DNA of 64,000 bases from Mesorhizobium sp. (lineage in GTDB: Bacteria > Pseudomonadota > Alphaproteobacteria > Rhizobiales > Rhizobiaceae), in contig SAQE01000002.1 in NCBI GenBank assembly GCA_004020545.1, forward strand, positions 186,001 through 250,000, read 5' to 3'. This document shows, piece after piece, positions 1 to 7,814 of the stretch. A program made the position numbers and the translations under genes. A model generated the notes under the pieces. That model was not told where the DNA came from, did not search any database, and saw only the letters and a program-made list of their open reading frames with translations. How positions within the stretch are numbered: position 1 is the stretch's first letter; each line of letters opens with the position of its first letter.

Positions 1-588
1 GCTGACCTGGTGCGCTTCGATGCCGGCTTCGAAGAGGGCGCGCTTGCCCATGACGGTCTGGGCGATGAACTGATCGCACCAGACAATGGCGCCGCGGCCG
101 CGTCGCAGGGCCTCGCGCAAGCCGTCGACGCCTTCCAGCCGGATTGCCGGCGACCAGCGGCGCGGAACCAGATGGGCGGCCAGCATCAGGCGGCGGCGAT
201 GCGCGGCGGCAAGGTGACCCCTGAAAAGGCTTTGCGTGTCGGCGCCATCGCCAAGCACCGCTTTGATCGCGACGTCGTAGCGCGCGAATTCCTTGCGAAA
301 ATGGCGCTTGCGCCGAAGCGTCGAGACCCAGTCGCAGATCGGCGCCCACGAGGTGACAGGCAGGACCGCCGCCACGCCGAGATAGAGGCAGGACAGCAGG
401 CTTTCGCGCAGATCCTTGTTGGAGAAGCGGCGCAGTTTACCGGGACGGACGAGCTTGCGGCTGAAGAAGCGGACGGTCTCGCCACGCTCCGGCACCAGCA
501 CGTCGGCGATGATCTCGGTATGATAGACGCTGGCGGATGACGGCTGCCGTTTGGCCCTGCGGGAATTGCCAAGCCAAGGCAGCCTCAT
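1..588 (-). CDS. Acyltransferase-fold-like protein, 3' end outside the window
   Basis: An open frame runs from an ATG at 588 to the window edge, giving 196 residues with no stop. The N-terminus is basic, followed by a hydrophobic stretch around residues 60-75 (LSCLYLGVAAVLPV) and a region ending in RLEGVDGLREAL and GRGAIVWCDQF. That last part resembles the segment of LpxL/HtrB-like lysophospholipid acyltransferases just before the catalytic site, but the usual HX4D histidine is not visible there. The enzyme could therefore be divergent or the family assignment wrong. The overlapping frames on the plus strand look like shadows. The coding call is moderately secure; the function is tentative. 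Confidence 0.5.
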   Translation of the reverse strand, partial: MRLPWLGNSRRAKRQPSSASVYHTEIIADVLVPERGETVRFFSRKLVRPGKLRRFSNKDLRESLLSCLYLGVAAVLPVTSWAPICDWVSTLRRKRHFRKEFARYDVAIKAVLGDGADTQSLFRGHLAAAHRRRLMLAAHLVPRRWSPAIRLEGVDGLREALRRGRGAIVWCDQFIAQTVMGKRALFEAGIEAHQVS

Positions 589-685
589 GCTTCAGAGCCC
601 CGTTCAATCCTTCAGCCGCTTTACTGCCTCCAAGGCAGGCAAGCAACCAGCGGCAGGGAGCGTTAGGCAAGCGGCTGCCCTGTTT

Positions 686-837
686 GCGCGATTCCGGACG
701 GAAAACCGCCGCACACTTTCCTGGAATTGCTTCTAGAGCGGTTCAGCTTTTCACAGAATCGCTGACCCGCTCTAAGTATTTGTTTTTACGCAATTCCGAA
801 CGGAAAACCGCTACACACTTTTCCTGAAATTGCTCTA
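686..837 (+). repeat. Dispersed palindromic repeat, type A, two copies with a hairpin between
   Basis: Two related units (about 686-735 and 787-837) share a stem of the form GCAATTCCGGACGGAAAA / TTTTCCTGGAATTGC around the loops CCGCCGCACAC and CCGCTACACAC. Between them, 734-741 pairs with 767-774 (TAGAGCGG / CCGCTCTA), forming a second hairpin. The same hairpin-plus-unit arrangement occurs in inverse orientation at 46422-46524. The final CTA of the second unit supplies the stop codon of the minus-strand Rrf2 gene. Confidence 0.8.
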
Positions 838-1284
838 AATCTGCGACGTCAGCTCGGCCGGGAAATCGTCGTTGTCGGCGTCGCGCATGGCGGCGAGGCT
901 GCGATTGTCGAGCACCTCGGCGATCGCCTGGCGCACTTCCAGCATCATATGGCGGACCTGGCATGTCGCCTCGTCGCAATCCTCGCAGCGCTGGTATTGC
1001 GTGCGGCTGGCGCAGGGGATCGGCGCCAGCGGCCCGTCCAGCACGCGCACGACATGGCCGATCTTGATCTCCGAAGCGGGCCTGGCGAGGCGATAGCCGC
1101 CTTCCTTGCCCTTGCGGCTCTGCACGAAGCCGGCGTTGCGCAGTTCGCCCAGGATGGCATCCAGGAACTTCTTCGGGATGTTGTTGGCGACCGCTATGTC
1201 GTTGACGAATGCAAGCTGGCCAACCGGCAGGCTGGCAAGATGCACGAGGGCCTTGAGGCCGTATTTGCCTTTTTTGGTCAGCAT
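835..1284 (-). CDS. Rrf2 family transcriptional regulator
   Basis: This 149-residue protein begins MLTKKGKYGLKALVHLA, the typical Rrf2 winged-helix N-terminus, and continues with a recognition region (NNIPKKFLDAILGEL) and wing (RKGKEGGYRLARP). The C-terminal part has four cysteines within about 25 residues (PCASRTQYQRCEDCDEATC), a layout that in IscR/NsrR-type members can hold an Fe-S cluster. It is the last gene on the strand carrying the sulfate importer, about 250 bp beyond the second binding protein and separated from it by a terminator. A role in sulfur regulation is inferred from this position, by analogy with CymR-type Rrf2 proteins. The stop codon lies inside a type A repeat. Confidence 0.88.
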   Translation of the reverse strand: MLTKKGKYGLKALVHLASLPVGQLAFVNDIAVANNIPKKFLDAILGELRNAGFVQSRKGKEGGYRLARPASEIKIGHVVRVLDGPLAPIPCASRTQYQRCEDCDEATCQVRHMMLEVRQAIAEVLDNRSLAAMRDADNDDFPAELTSQI

Positions 1285-1481
1285 GCCCGATTCAGTTCAT
1301 CAAACCCCAATCGCCTGCATCTGGCGGTTGTTTGTGTGCAAATCATGACAGTTTGGCCACTGAATGCTGTTTGGCCCAACAATTTGCGAGCACAGATTTA
1401 GGCACAAACGCGTTGATTCTTCGTAACGTTTTTCACAGAGGACTCGGGATTCGGCCGGCGATTCAATCCCGCCCGCCGGCC

Positions 1482-1508
1482 ACAAAGAAAGCCGGCAAAG
1501 GCCGGCTT
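1482..1508 (-). terminator. Rho-independent terminator after the second sulfate-binding gene
   Basis: AAGCCGGC at 1489-1496 pairs with GCCGGCTT at 1501-1508 around the loop AAAG. Read on the minus strand, the stem is followed by TTTCTTTGT. It lies just downstream of the binding-protein stop at 1531 and separates that gene from the Rrf2 regulator. Confidence 0.75.
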
Positions 1509-1530
1509 CCTGCGCTCTATGATTGAGGAG

Positions 1531-2517
1531 CTAGTGGCCGGCGTAGGCCTGGTCGAGCAGGCCGCCGGCCGCGAAATGCTCTTTCTGCACCTTGTCCCAG
1601 CCGCCGAAGACCTCGTCCACCGTCAACAGGCGCACGTCGGGAAAATCGGCCTTGTATTTGGCGGCGACCGAGGCGTCGCGAGCCCGCAGGCCGTTGCGGG
1701 CAGCGATGTCCTGGCCCTCCGGCGAATAGAGGAAGTCGAGATAGGTCTTGGCGAGATCGCGGCTGCCGTGCTCGTCGGCGACTTTGTCGACGATCGCCAC
1801 CGGGAATTCGGCCAGCAGGCTGACCGAGGGCGTGACCTGCTCGAACTTGTCGTCGCCATATTCCTTGCGGATGCCGCGTGTTTCCGACTCGAAGGTGATC
1901 AGCACGTCGCCTATCTCGCGCTGGACGAAGGTGGTGGTGGCGGCGCGGCCACCGGTGTCGAAGATCGGCACGTTGTTGAACAGCTTGGTGATGAACTCCT
2001 TCACCTTGGCGGCGTCGCCCTTGAAAGCCTCCTTGGCATAGGCGGTCGCCGCCAGATAGGTGTAGCGCGCATTTCCGGAAGTCTTCGGGTTGGGGAAGAT
2101 CACTTGTACGTCATCGCGCACGAGATCGCTCCAGTCCTTGATGTGCTTGGGATTGCCGGCGCGCACCAGGAAGGACGGCAGCGAATAGAAGGGCGAGGCA
2201 TTGTCCGGGAAATCCTTCTGCCAATCCGCCGAGACCAGACCTTTCTTGACCAGGAAATCGACGTCGGTGACCTGGTTGAAAGTGACGACATCGGCACCCA
2301 GGCCGTCGGCGACGGCGCGCGCCTGCGCAGAGGCGCCGGCGTGGGACTGATCGATGGTCACGCCGGGATGCCGGGCGATGAAGGCCTTGTTGATGTCGGC
2401 GAACAATTCGCGGCCGACATCGTAGGAGGCATTGAGGATCTCGTCGGCCGACCAGGCTTGGGGGGAGGCGAGGATGATGCCGACGAAAGCGGCGATGCCA
2501 ACGAACAAGCGCTTCAT
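1531..2517 (-). CDS. Sulfate ABC transporter substrate-binding protein (second copy)
   Basis: A 328-residue periplasmic binding protein with a signal peptide (MKRLFVGIAAFVGIILASP, likely cut after AWSA). The mature part has Sbp/CysP hallmarks: LNASYDVGREL near the N-terminus, QSHAGASAQARAV (sulfate-contacting region), DVVTFNQ, and PNPKTSGNARYTYLAA. It delivers sulfate or thiosulfate to the CysTWA importer encoded upstream. It is clearly related to the binding protein at 5585-6613 but diverged, so the operon is flanked by two binding proteins. A 203-bp gap separates it from cysA, and a near-perfect inverted repeat lies about 20 bp upstream of the start. GGAG precedes the ATG at a suitable distance. 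Confidence 0.93.
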   Translation of the reverse strand: MKRLFVGIAAFVGIILASPQAWSADEILNASYDVGRELFADINKAFIARHPGVTIDQSHAGASAQARAVADGLGADVVTFNQVTDVDFLVKKGLVSADWQKDFPDNASPFYSLPSFLVRAGNPKHIKDWSDLVRDDVQVIFPNPKTSGNARYTYLAATAYAKEAFKGDAAKVKEFITKLFNNVPIFDTGGRAATTTFVQREIGDVLITFESETRGIRKEYGDDKFEQVTPSVSLLAEFPVAIVDKVADEHGSRDLAKTYLDFLYSPEGQDIAARNGLRARDASVAAKYKADFPDVRLLTVDEVFGGWDKVQKEHFAAGGLLDQAYAGH

Positions 2518-2537
2518 GGAAACGGGTCTCCTTCGGA

Positions 2538-2552
2538 ATAGTCAGAAACTAT
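2538..2552 (-). promoter_or_regulatory. Candidate operator ATAGT-N5-ACTAT upstream of the second sulfate-binding gene
   Basis: A perfect 5-bp inverted repeat with a 5-nt centre (ATAGT cagaa ACTAT) begins 20 bp upstream of the ATG at 2517. The size and spacing suit a dimeric regulator such as the nearby Rrf2 protein. A related, imperfect palindrome stands upstream of the first gene of the operon (6641-6657). The assignment to Rrf2 is inference. Confidence 0.35.
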
Positions 2553-2720
2553 AATGCGACCATAAAAAGGAAAGTCTGGTCCGGCGAGGCACGCGGTCCG
2601 AGTGGATCGCAGGCGCCAGGAAAAAGCGCCGCCCAAACAGCTGTTTGGCAGGATTTTCTTCCAAACGGATTCATCGCGGCGCCGGCGGGCGCGTCAGGAA
2701 AGCGGCCGGCAGAAGATGCG

Positions 2721-3764
2721 TCAGGCGGCCGGAAAAAGCTTCCAGCGCCGTGGCCTGAAGGCCACCCGGCTCTTCTGTGCCGCGGGATGGTCCACCGGCA
2801 ATTCGATCTCGACGCGCTGGCGCTCGCCGCCGACCTCGAGCTCGACCCGCCTTGTGCCGGCGACGCGGCGGCTGGCGGCGACCGTGCCGGCGATGCAGCC
2901 GCTACAGCCTTCGAGCAGCTCGACGTCGTGCGGGCGGAAATAGAGCAACGCTTCGCCCGAAGGCGCCCCCTGCGGTGCCGATAGCCCGATCGGCCGATCG
3001 GCGATCCACAGTTCACCGCCCTCGACCTTGACCGGCAGCGAGCTCGATTCGCCGACGAAATTATAGACGAAGGGCGAGTTTGGGATGTCGTAGATCTCGT
3101 CGGCTGAGCCGACCTGCTCGATGCGGCCCTGGCTCATGACGACGACGCGGTCGGCAAGCTCCAAAGCCTCTTCCTGGTCGTGGGTGACAAAGACGGTGGT
3201 GTGGCCGGTGGCGTCATGGATCTCGCGCAGCCAGCGGCGAAGCTCGCGGCGCACCTGTGCGTCGAGGGCGCCGAACGGCTCGTCGAGCAGCAGCACCTTG
3301 GGCTCGATCGCCATGGCGCGGGCGAGCGCCACGCGCTGGCGCTGGCCGCCAGAAAGCTGTGCCGGATAGCGCTTTTCCAGCCCCGAAAGCTGGACAAGGT
3401 CGAGCAATTCGGAAGCACGGCGGCGGATTTCCTGCGCGGACGGCCTTGCCGCGCCATGCCGGACCTTGAGGCCGAAGCCGATATTGTCGGCAACCGTCAT
3501 GTGGCGGAACAGCGCGTAATGTTGGAAGACGAAGCCGACATTGCGCTCCTGGATCGACTTCTGCGAGGCGTCCTCGTCACCGAAGAAGATGGCGCCCTTG
3601 GTCGGACGCTCGAGACCTGCGATCAGCCGGAGCAGGGTCGTCTTGCCGGAGCCTGACGGCCCAAGCAGGGCGATGAGTTCGCCGGACCTGATGTCGAGCG
3701 ACACGTCGTGGAGCGCCGGAAACAGCTCAAACTCCTTGCGCACGTTGACAACGCGAACTTCCAT
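2721..3764 (-). CDS. cysA: Sulfate ABC transporter ATP-binding protein CysA
   Basis: A 347-residue ATPase of the CysA/PotA class. Visible motifs are Walker [10 protein letters not shown] near residue 36, signature [14 protein letters not shown], Walker [13 protein letters not shown], and the switch histidine in FVTHDQEEA. After about residue 235 a TOBE-like regulatory domain follows (FRPHDVELL, then a C-terminal RRWKLFPAA). It energises sulfate/thiosulfate uptake through CysT and CysW. ATG at 3764 is preferred over the TTG one codon earlier because GAGGGA stands just upstream. A type B repeat lies between this gene and cysW. Confidence 0.95.
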   Translation of the reverse strand: MEVRVVNVRKEFELFPALHDVSLDIRSGELIALLGPSGSGKTTLLRLIAGLERPTKGAIFFGDEDASQKSIQERNVGFVFQHYALFRHMTVADNIGFGLKVRHGAARPSAQEIRRRASELLDLVQLSGLEKRYPAQLSGGQRQRVALARAMAIEPKVLLLDEPFGALDAQVRRELRRWLREIHDATGHTTVFVTHDQEEALELADRVVVMSQGRIEQVGSADEIYDIPNSPFVYNFVGESSSLPVKVEGGELWIADRPIGLSAPQGAPSGEALLYFRPHDVELLEGCSGCIAGTVAASRRVAGTRRVELEVGGERQRVEIELPVDHPAAQKSRVAFRPRRWKLFPAA

Positions 3765-3783
3765 CAAGCGTCCCTCAATAGTC

Positions 3784-3831
3784 GATGCATGTGGTTATCC
3801 CAAACCGCTACACACTTTTGGACCAGATGCA
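3784..3831 (+). repeat. Dispersed palindromic repeat, type B, copy 1
   Basis: The unit begins GATGCATGTGG and ends CCAGATGCATTT, with CCCAAA and TTTTGG flanking the loop CCGCTACACAC. It lies between cysW and cysA, within the operon. The loop variant is identical to that of the type A copy at 787-837, although the stems are unrelated. Confidence 0.75.
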
Positions 3832-3832
3832 T

Positions 3833-4717
3833 TTAATGTCCGCGCGTCGCGGCGATCTCGGCGCCGTAGCGCATCTCGAGAAGTGTTTTCAAGACCAGCG
3901 TCACCAATGCCAGGCCGGCAAGCAGCGAAGCCACGGCGAAGGCGCCGACGGCGTTGTACTCATTGTACAGGATCTCGACATGCAGCGGCATGGTGTTGGT
4001 GAGGCCGCGAATATGACCCGAGACCACCGACACCGCGCCGAACTCGCCCATGGCGCGCGCGTTGCACAACAGCACGCCGTAGAGCAGCCCCCATTTGACG
4101 TTGGGCAGCGTCACATACCGGAAGGTCTGCCAGCCATTGGCGCCGAGGGAAAGCGCTGCCTCCTCGTCGCCATTGCCCTGTTCCTGCATCAGCGGGATCA
4201 ATTCGCGCGCAACGAAAGGGAAGGTGACGAAGACGGTGGCGAGCACGATGCCTGGCACGGCGAAGAGAATGACGATGCCGTGCGCCTTCAGCCACTCGCC
4301 GAGAAGCCCCTGCGCGCCGAAGAGGAGCACATAGACCAGACCGGAAATGACAGGCGACACCGAGAAGGGCAGGTCGATCAGCGTCGTCAGGAAGGCCTTG
4401 CCCTTGAACTCGAACTTGGCGATCGCCCAGGCGGCCGAGATGCCGAAAATGACGTTGAGCGGCACCGAGATGGCGGCCACCAGCAGCGTCAGGCGGATGG
4501 CCGAGCGCGTGTCGGGACTGGCAAGCGCTTCCGCGTAGGAGCCGACGCCCTTGGCCAGCGCCTCGTGGAAGACGACGATCAGCGGCAGGAGCAGGAAGAC
4601 GGCGAGGAACACGAAGGCTGTTCCCATCGCCACCCAGCGGACCGGCCGGCTTTCGGTTACTGCCGCCGACAGGCTCTCGTGAAGCGGCTCGTAGGATTTG
4701 ATCTCGGGATCAGCCAT
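3833..4717 (-). CDS. cysW: Sulfate ABC transporter permease CysW
   Basis: A 294-residue inner-membrane protein with six predicted transmembrane segments, starting near residue 28 ([21 protein letters not shown]). It carries the binding-protein-dependent permease EAA loop region ([21 protein letters not shown]) that contacts the ATPase. [13 protein letters not shown] is characteristic of CysW. Its ATG at 4717 overlaps the cysT stop by 8 nt, so translation is probably coupled. It forms the channel with CysT. Confidence 0.95.
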   Translation of the reverse strand: MADPEIKSYEPLHESLSAAVTESRPVRWVAMGTAFVFLAVFLLLPLIVVFHEALAKGVGSYAEALASPDTRSAIRLTLLVAAISVPLNVIFGISAAWAIAKFEFKGKAFLTTLIDLPFSVSPVISGLVYVLLFGAQGLLGEWLKAHGIVILFAVPGIVLATVFVTFPFVARELIPLMQEQGNGDEEAALSLGANGWQTFRYVTLPNVKWGLLYGVLLCNARAMGEFGAVSVVSGHIRGLTNTMPLHVEILYNEYNAVGAFAVASLLAGLALVTLVLKTLLEMRYGAEIAATRGH

Positions 4718-5561
4718 AGCGCTTGCGGCTCCATGTCTGGGCGAGATTGACGACCAGAAGCATCACGAAGGACAGCGCCAGCATGATCGCGGCGATCGCG
4801 GTCGCCGCCTCGTAGTTATACTCCTCGAGCCTGATCACGATCAGAAGCGGCGCGATCTCGGATTTGAAGGGCAGGTTTCCGGCGATGAAGATGACCGAGC
4901 CGTATTCGCCGACACCGCGCGCGAAGGCGAGCGCGAAGCCGGTGATGATGGCCGGCGCCAGGCCGGGAAAGAGCACGCGGGTAATGATCTGGAAACGGCT
5001 GGCACCGAGCGAGGCCGCTGCTTCTTCCACTTCCCTGTCGATCTCCTCCATGATCGGCTGGACGGTGCGCACGACGAAGGGCAGGCCGATGAACACCAAC
5101 GCGACGACGATGCCGAGCGGCGTGTAAGCGACCTTGATGCCGAGCGGCATCAGAAGCTGGCCGATCCAGCCATTCGGCGCATAGAGCGTGGTGAGCGCGA
5201 TACCGGCAACTGCCGTGGGTAACGCGAAGGGCAGGTCGACCATCGCGTCGGCGATGCGGCGCCCGGGGAAGCGATAGCGGACCAGCACCCAGGCGACAAT
5301 CGTGCCGAACACGACATTGACCGCTGCGGCAATGAAGGCGGTGCCGAAACTGATCTTCAGCGCGTTGAGGGTGCGCCGGTCGGCGACGATCGCCCAGAAG
5401 TCGGTCCAGCCGAGCGCGGCCGAACGCCAGACCAGCCCCGAAAGCGGGATGAGGATGATGAGCGTGAGGTAGGCAAGCGAGAAGCCGAGCGTCAATCCGA
5501 AACCCGGAATGACGCTCGGCTGTCTGAACCGCCACCCCGCCTGGGCGGGTGCTGTGGTCAT
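4710..5561 (-). CDS. cysT: Sulfate ABC transporter permease CysT
   Basis: A 283-residue polytopic permease. The first membrane segment is near residues 18-42 ([19 protein letters not shown]). The EAA loop is [21 protein letters not shown] and the segment [16 protein letters not shown] is a CysT/CysW-type signature. It pairs with CysW to form the sulfate channel. The start lies 23 bp after the stop of the upstream binding-protein gene, consistent with one transcript running 6613 to 2721. Confidence 0.95.
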   Translation of the reverse strand: MTTAPAQAGWRFRQPSVIPGFGLTLGFSLAYLTLIILIPLSGLVWRSAALGWTDFWAIVADRRTLNALKISFGTAFIAAAVNVVFGTIVAWVLVRYRFPGRRIADAMVDLPFALPTAVAGIALTTLYAPNGWIGQLLMPLGIKVAYTPLGIVVALVFIGLPFVVRTVQPIMEEIDREVEEAAASLGASRFQIITRVLFPGLAPAIITGFALAFARGVGEYGSVIFIAGNLPFKSEIAPLLIVIRLEEYNYEAATAIAAIMLALSFVMLLVVNLAQTWSRKRYG

Positions 5562-5584
5562 GTCGTCCTGATCTATATCCTAGC

Positions 5585-6613
5585 TTACTGGGCCGGCTTA
5601 TAAATCTGGTCGAATACACCACCGTCACCGAAATGGTAAGGCTGCGCTTTCTTCCAGCCGCCGAATTGCGGATCGTCGACGGTGACAAGCCTGATTGCCG
5701 GCAGCTTGGCAAGGTCCTCGGCGGGCACCAGGTCGGGCTTGGCCGGACGATAGTGGTTCTTGGCGATGATGGTCTGGCCTTCCTTGGAATAGAGCCAGCC
5801 GAGATAAGCCTCGGCGACCTTGCGCGTGCCCTTGGCGTCGACATTGGCATCGACGACGGCGACCGGCGGCTCTGCCAGGATCGAGGTCGGCGGATAGACG
5901 ATGTCGAAATTGTCGGCGCCGAATTCGTCAAGCGCGAGATAGGCCTCGTTCTCCCAGGCGATCAGCACGTCGCCCAGCCCCTTCTGCGCGAAGGTCACCG
6001 TCGAGCCGCGCGCGCCGGTATCGAGCACCGGGACGTTGGCATAGAGCTTGCCGACGAATTCCTTGGTCTTGGCTTCGTCGTTGCCGTCATTGGCGTTGGC
6101 ATAGGCCCAGGCGGCGAGATAGTTCCAGCGTGCGCCGCCGGAAGTCTTCGGGTTCGGCGTGATCACCTGGACGCCGTCCTTCACCAGATCGCTCCAGTCG
6201 TGGATGCCCTTGGGGTTGCCCTTGCGCACCAGGAAGATGATGGTCGAGGTGTAGGGCGCCGAGTTGTTCTCGAACTTCGTGCGCCAGTCCGGGTTGATCT
6301 TCTTCGTCTTCGAGGCGATGGCGTTGATGTCGCCCTCGAGCGCCAGCGTCACGACGTCGGCGTCGAGGCCGTCGATCACGGCGCGAGCCTGCGCGCCCGA
6401 TCCGCCATGCGACTGCTGGATGGTGACGGTCTCGCCGGTTTCGGCCTTCCAGTGCGCGGCGAAAGCCTCGTCATAGGCCTTGTAGAGTTCACGTGTCGGG
6501 TCGTAAGACACATTCAAAATGGTCGTGTCGGCAAACGCGAAACCGAGCGTGCCGAACTGGACAGATGTGGCGACCAGCGCGCCGAGCAGTTTCCTGAAAT
6601 GAGGATTGGTCAT
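5585..6613 (-). CDS. Sulfate ABC transporter substrate-binding protein, first gene of the cys operon
   Basis: A 342-residue periplasmic sulfate-binding protein. The signal peptide ([18 protein letters not shown]) is probably cut after FAFA. Sbp/CysP motifs include [41 protein letters not shown] and FGGWKKAQ near the end. The start at 6613 is chosen because GGAGG lies about 7 nt upstream and the next residues form a signal peptide; a 34-residue upstream extension in frame has neither. It leads the operon, so the promoter and an imperfect palindrome lie just upstream. In name it could be sbp or cysP; sequence inspection alone cannot say whether thiosulfate is preferred. Confidence 0.94.
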   Translation of the reverse strand: MTNPHFRKLLGALVATSVQFGTLGFAFADTTILNVSYDPTRELYKAYDEAFAAHWKAETGETVTIQQSHGGSGAQARAVIDGLDADVVTLALEGDINAIASKTKKINPDWRTKFENNSAPYTSTIIFLVRKGNPKGIHDWSDLVKDGVQVITPNPKTSGGARWNYLAAWAYANANDGNDEAKTKEFVGKLYANVPVLDTGARGSTVTFAQKGLGDVLIAWENEAYLALDEFGADNFDIVYPPTSILAEPPVAVVDANVDAKGTRKVAEAYLGWLYSKEGQTIIAKNHYRPAKPDLVPAEDLAKLPAIRLVTVDDPQFGGWKKAQPYHFGDGGVFDQIYKPAQ

Positions 6614-6640
6614 TTCCGCCTCCGTTGATGACGGCCGAAC

Positions 6641-6657
6641 TCTACCGATTTGATAGA
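6641..6657 (-). promoter_or_regulatory. Candidate operator of the sulfate operon
   Basis: An imperfect inverted repeat, TCTACC-N5-GATAGA, with five of six arm positions paired. It lies 28-44 bp upstream of the ATG at 6613. It shares the 5-nt centre and the TA step at the same arm position with the palindrome at 2538-2552. It may be a target of the Rrf2 regulator at the end of the cluster; this is inference from position and symmetry. Confidence 0.3.
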
Positions 6658-6847
6658 ATTTAGATGCATTCAATGTTGCCTTTTTTGCCCCCTCGAAGCA
6701 ATTTTTCGCCGACATCCGGCATATTCGGGAAACATTTTCCTCATATTAGCCGGAGCAGACTCTGCGCCTGTCCGACGCCATCTAGAGACGGCTGGCGTGG
6801 CGGCAAGTCGGAGCAGCGTGAGATTTGCTTTGGGGTCGATCCGCCCT

Positions 6848-7600
6848 CTATGGCGCGGTGATAGGAAAGTCGAAACGCTGCTTGGCGAACGGTTCGTCTC
6901 GCAGCGTGAAGTGCCACCATTCGCGGGCATAGTTGCGGAAGCCGGCGGCACGCATGGCGGCGACCAGCATCTGGCGGTTCGCAGCCGCCTTGGCGGGAAG
7001 AGGGCGGTGGGCCGTCTCGCTCATCGGGTCGAAACAGTCGAAGCCGGTGCCGAAATCGAGCGTGATCGTATCGGGCGCGCCGCACCCGGGGTGGGCCGCG
7101 CCTTTCTTGTTCGCCTCGGCGACCGCAAGGTCGACAGTCGAGCCGCGCGAATGGCTGGACAGTTCGCCGACATAACCCTTGGCAATGAGATCGCCGCGTT
7201 TGACCGTCGGATACCATTGCGGATCGGGCGGACCGCCTTGTCTTGTCCACTCGCCCATATCGGCGACGGCGCGCGCCGGGCGGTAGCAGTCGAAGACGAC
7301 CAGTGTAAGCCCTTTTGCAGTCAATGCCCTCTGGACGATGGACAGTGCCTCTGCCGCCCGTTCGGTCAGGACGCAGACCGGCGCGTCGTAGCCGTCGGCC
7401 TTGCGGTGCAGGAAGTTTTCGCGGCCGGCATAACGGATGTCCTGGCGGATGGACGGGTCGACATCGGCCAGCCTGACGAAGCCGGCGGGCAAGGGATCGG
7501 TGTAAGCCGGGAGAGAGGCGACGAGTAGGAGAGTCAGCGTTGCGAGAAATGCTCCCAATGAACGTCGGCGCGAGGTACCCCCCTCTGCCCTGCCGGGCAT
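6848..7600 (-). CDS. D-alanyl-D-alanine dipeptidase (VanX/DdpX-like, peptidase M15D)
   Basis: About 250 residues. After a signal-like segment (LGAFLATLTLLLVASLPAYT) comes the M15D domain, with FDCYRPARAV, the zinc-binding SSHSRGSTVDLAV (His and Asp) and EWWHF (catalytic Glu, third zinc His). The family hydrolyses D-Ala-D-Ala; in non-resistant bacteria this recycles peptidoglycan dipeptides. The start is uncertain. ATG at 7600 lies inside a type C repeat arm and gives an MPGRAEGG leader encoded by the repeat. A TTG near 7555, at the onset of the signal peptide, may be the true start. An extension further upstream reads only repeat sequence. The gene lies downstream of PBP1C on the same strand. 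Confidence 0.85.
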   Translation of the reverse strand: MPGRAEGGTSRRRSLGAFLATLTLLLVASLPAYTDPLPAGFVRLADVDPSIRQDIRYAGRENFLHRKADGYDAPVCVLTERAAEALSIVQRALTAKGLTLVVFDCYRPARAVADMGEWTRQGGPPDPQWYPTVKRGDLIAKGYVGELSSHSRGSTVDLAVAEANKKGAAHPGCGAPDTITLDFGTGFDCFDPMSETAHRPLPAKAAANRQMLVAAMRAAGFRNYAREWWHFTLRDEPFAKQRFDFPITAP

Positions 7601-7745
7601 CTCCCCCTCAAGGGGGGAGATCGGCAGCTTTGGCGCCGGCTCTATCTCTCTGACGTTGAAGATTGGCGAAGGCGGCGGCGAAGCGACTAATCTCTCCCCT
7701 TGAGGGGGAGATGGCCGGCAGGCCAGAGGGGGGTGCCTCGCGCCG
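7566..7745. repeat. Type C element: paired hairpin arms with conserved centre, copy 1
   Basis: The outer arms (about 7566-7615 and 7693-7745) are mutual inverted repeats containing GGGCATCTCCCCCTCAAG and its complement, bounded by CGCGAGG / CCTCGCG. Each arm also folds on itself. The centre holds GACGTTGAAGATTGGCGAA, whose reverse complement recurs in the centres of the copies at 32962-33139 and 9908-10087. It lies between pbpC and the dipeptidase gene and provides a candidate start codon for the latter. Confidence 0.8.
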
Positions 7746-7814
7746 TCCGTCAGGGGAGAAACTCCGCGCGCCAAGGTCTTAAGAAATGCAATGCGCTGAA
7801 TCGCTTGCCGCATT

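Noticed and set aside
437..670. 77-codon minus-strand frame near the left edge
   Set aside because: It overlaps the longer frame starting at 588, which has recognisable protein character; this one is Arg-rich and ends within that gene.
6614..6715. 34-residue extension of the first sulfate-binding protein
   Set aside because: It would place the signal peptide internally and overlap the promoter region; GGAGG supports 6613.
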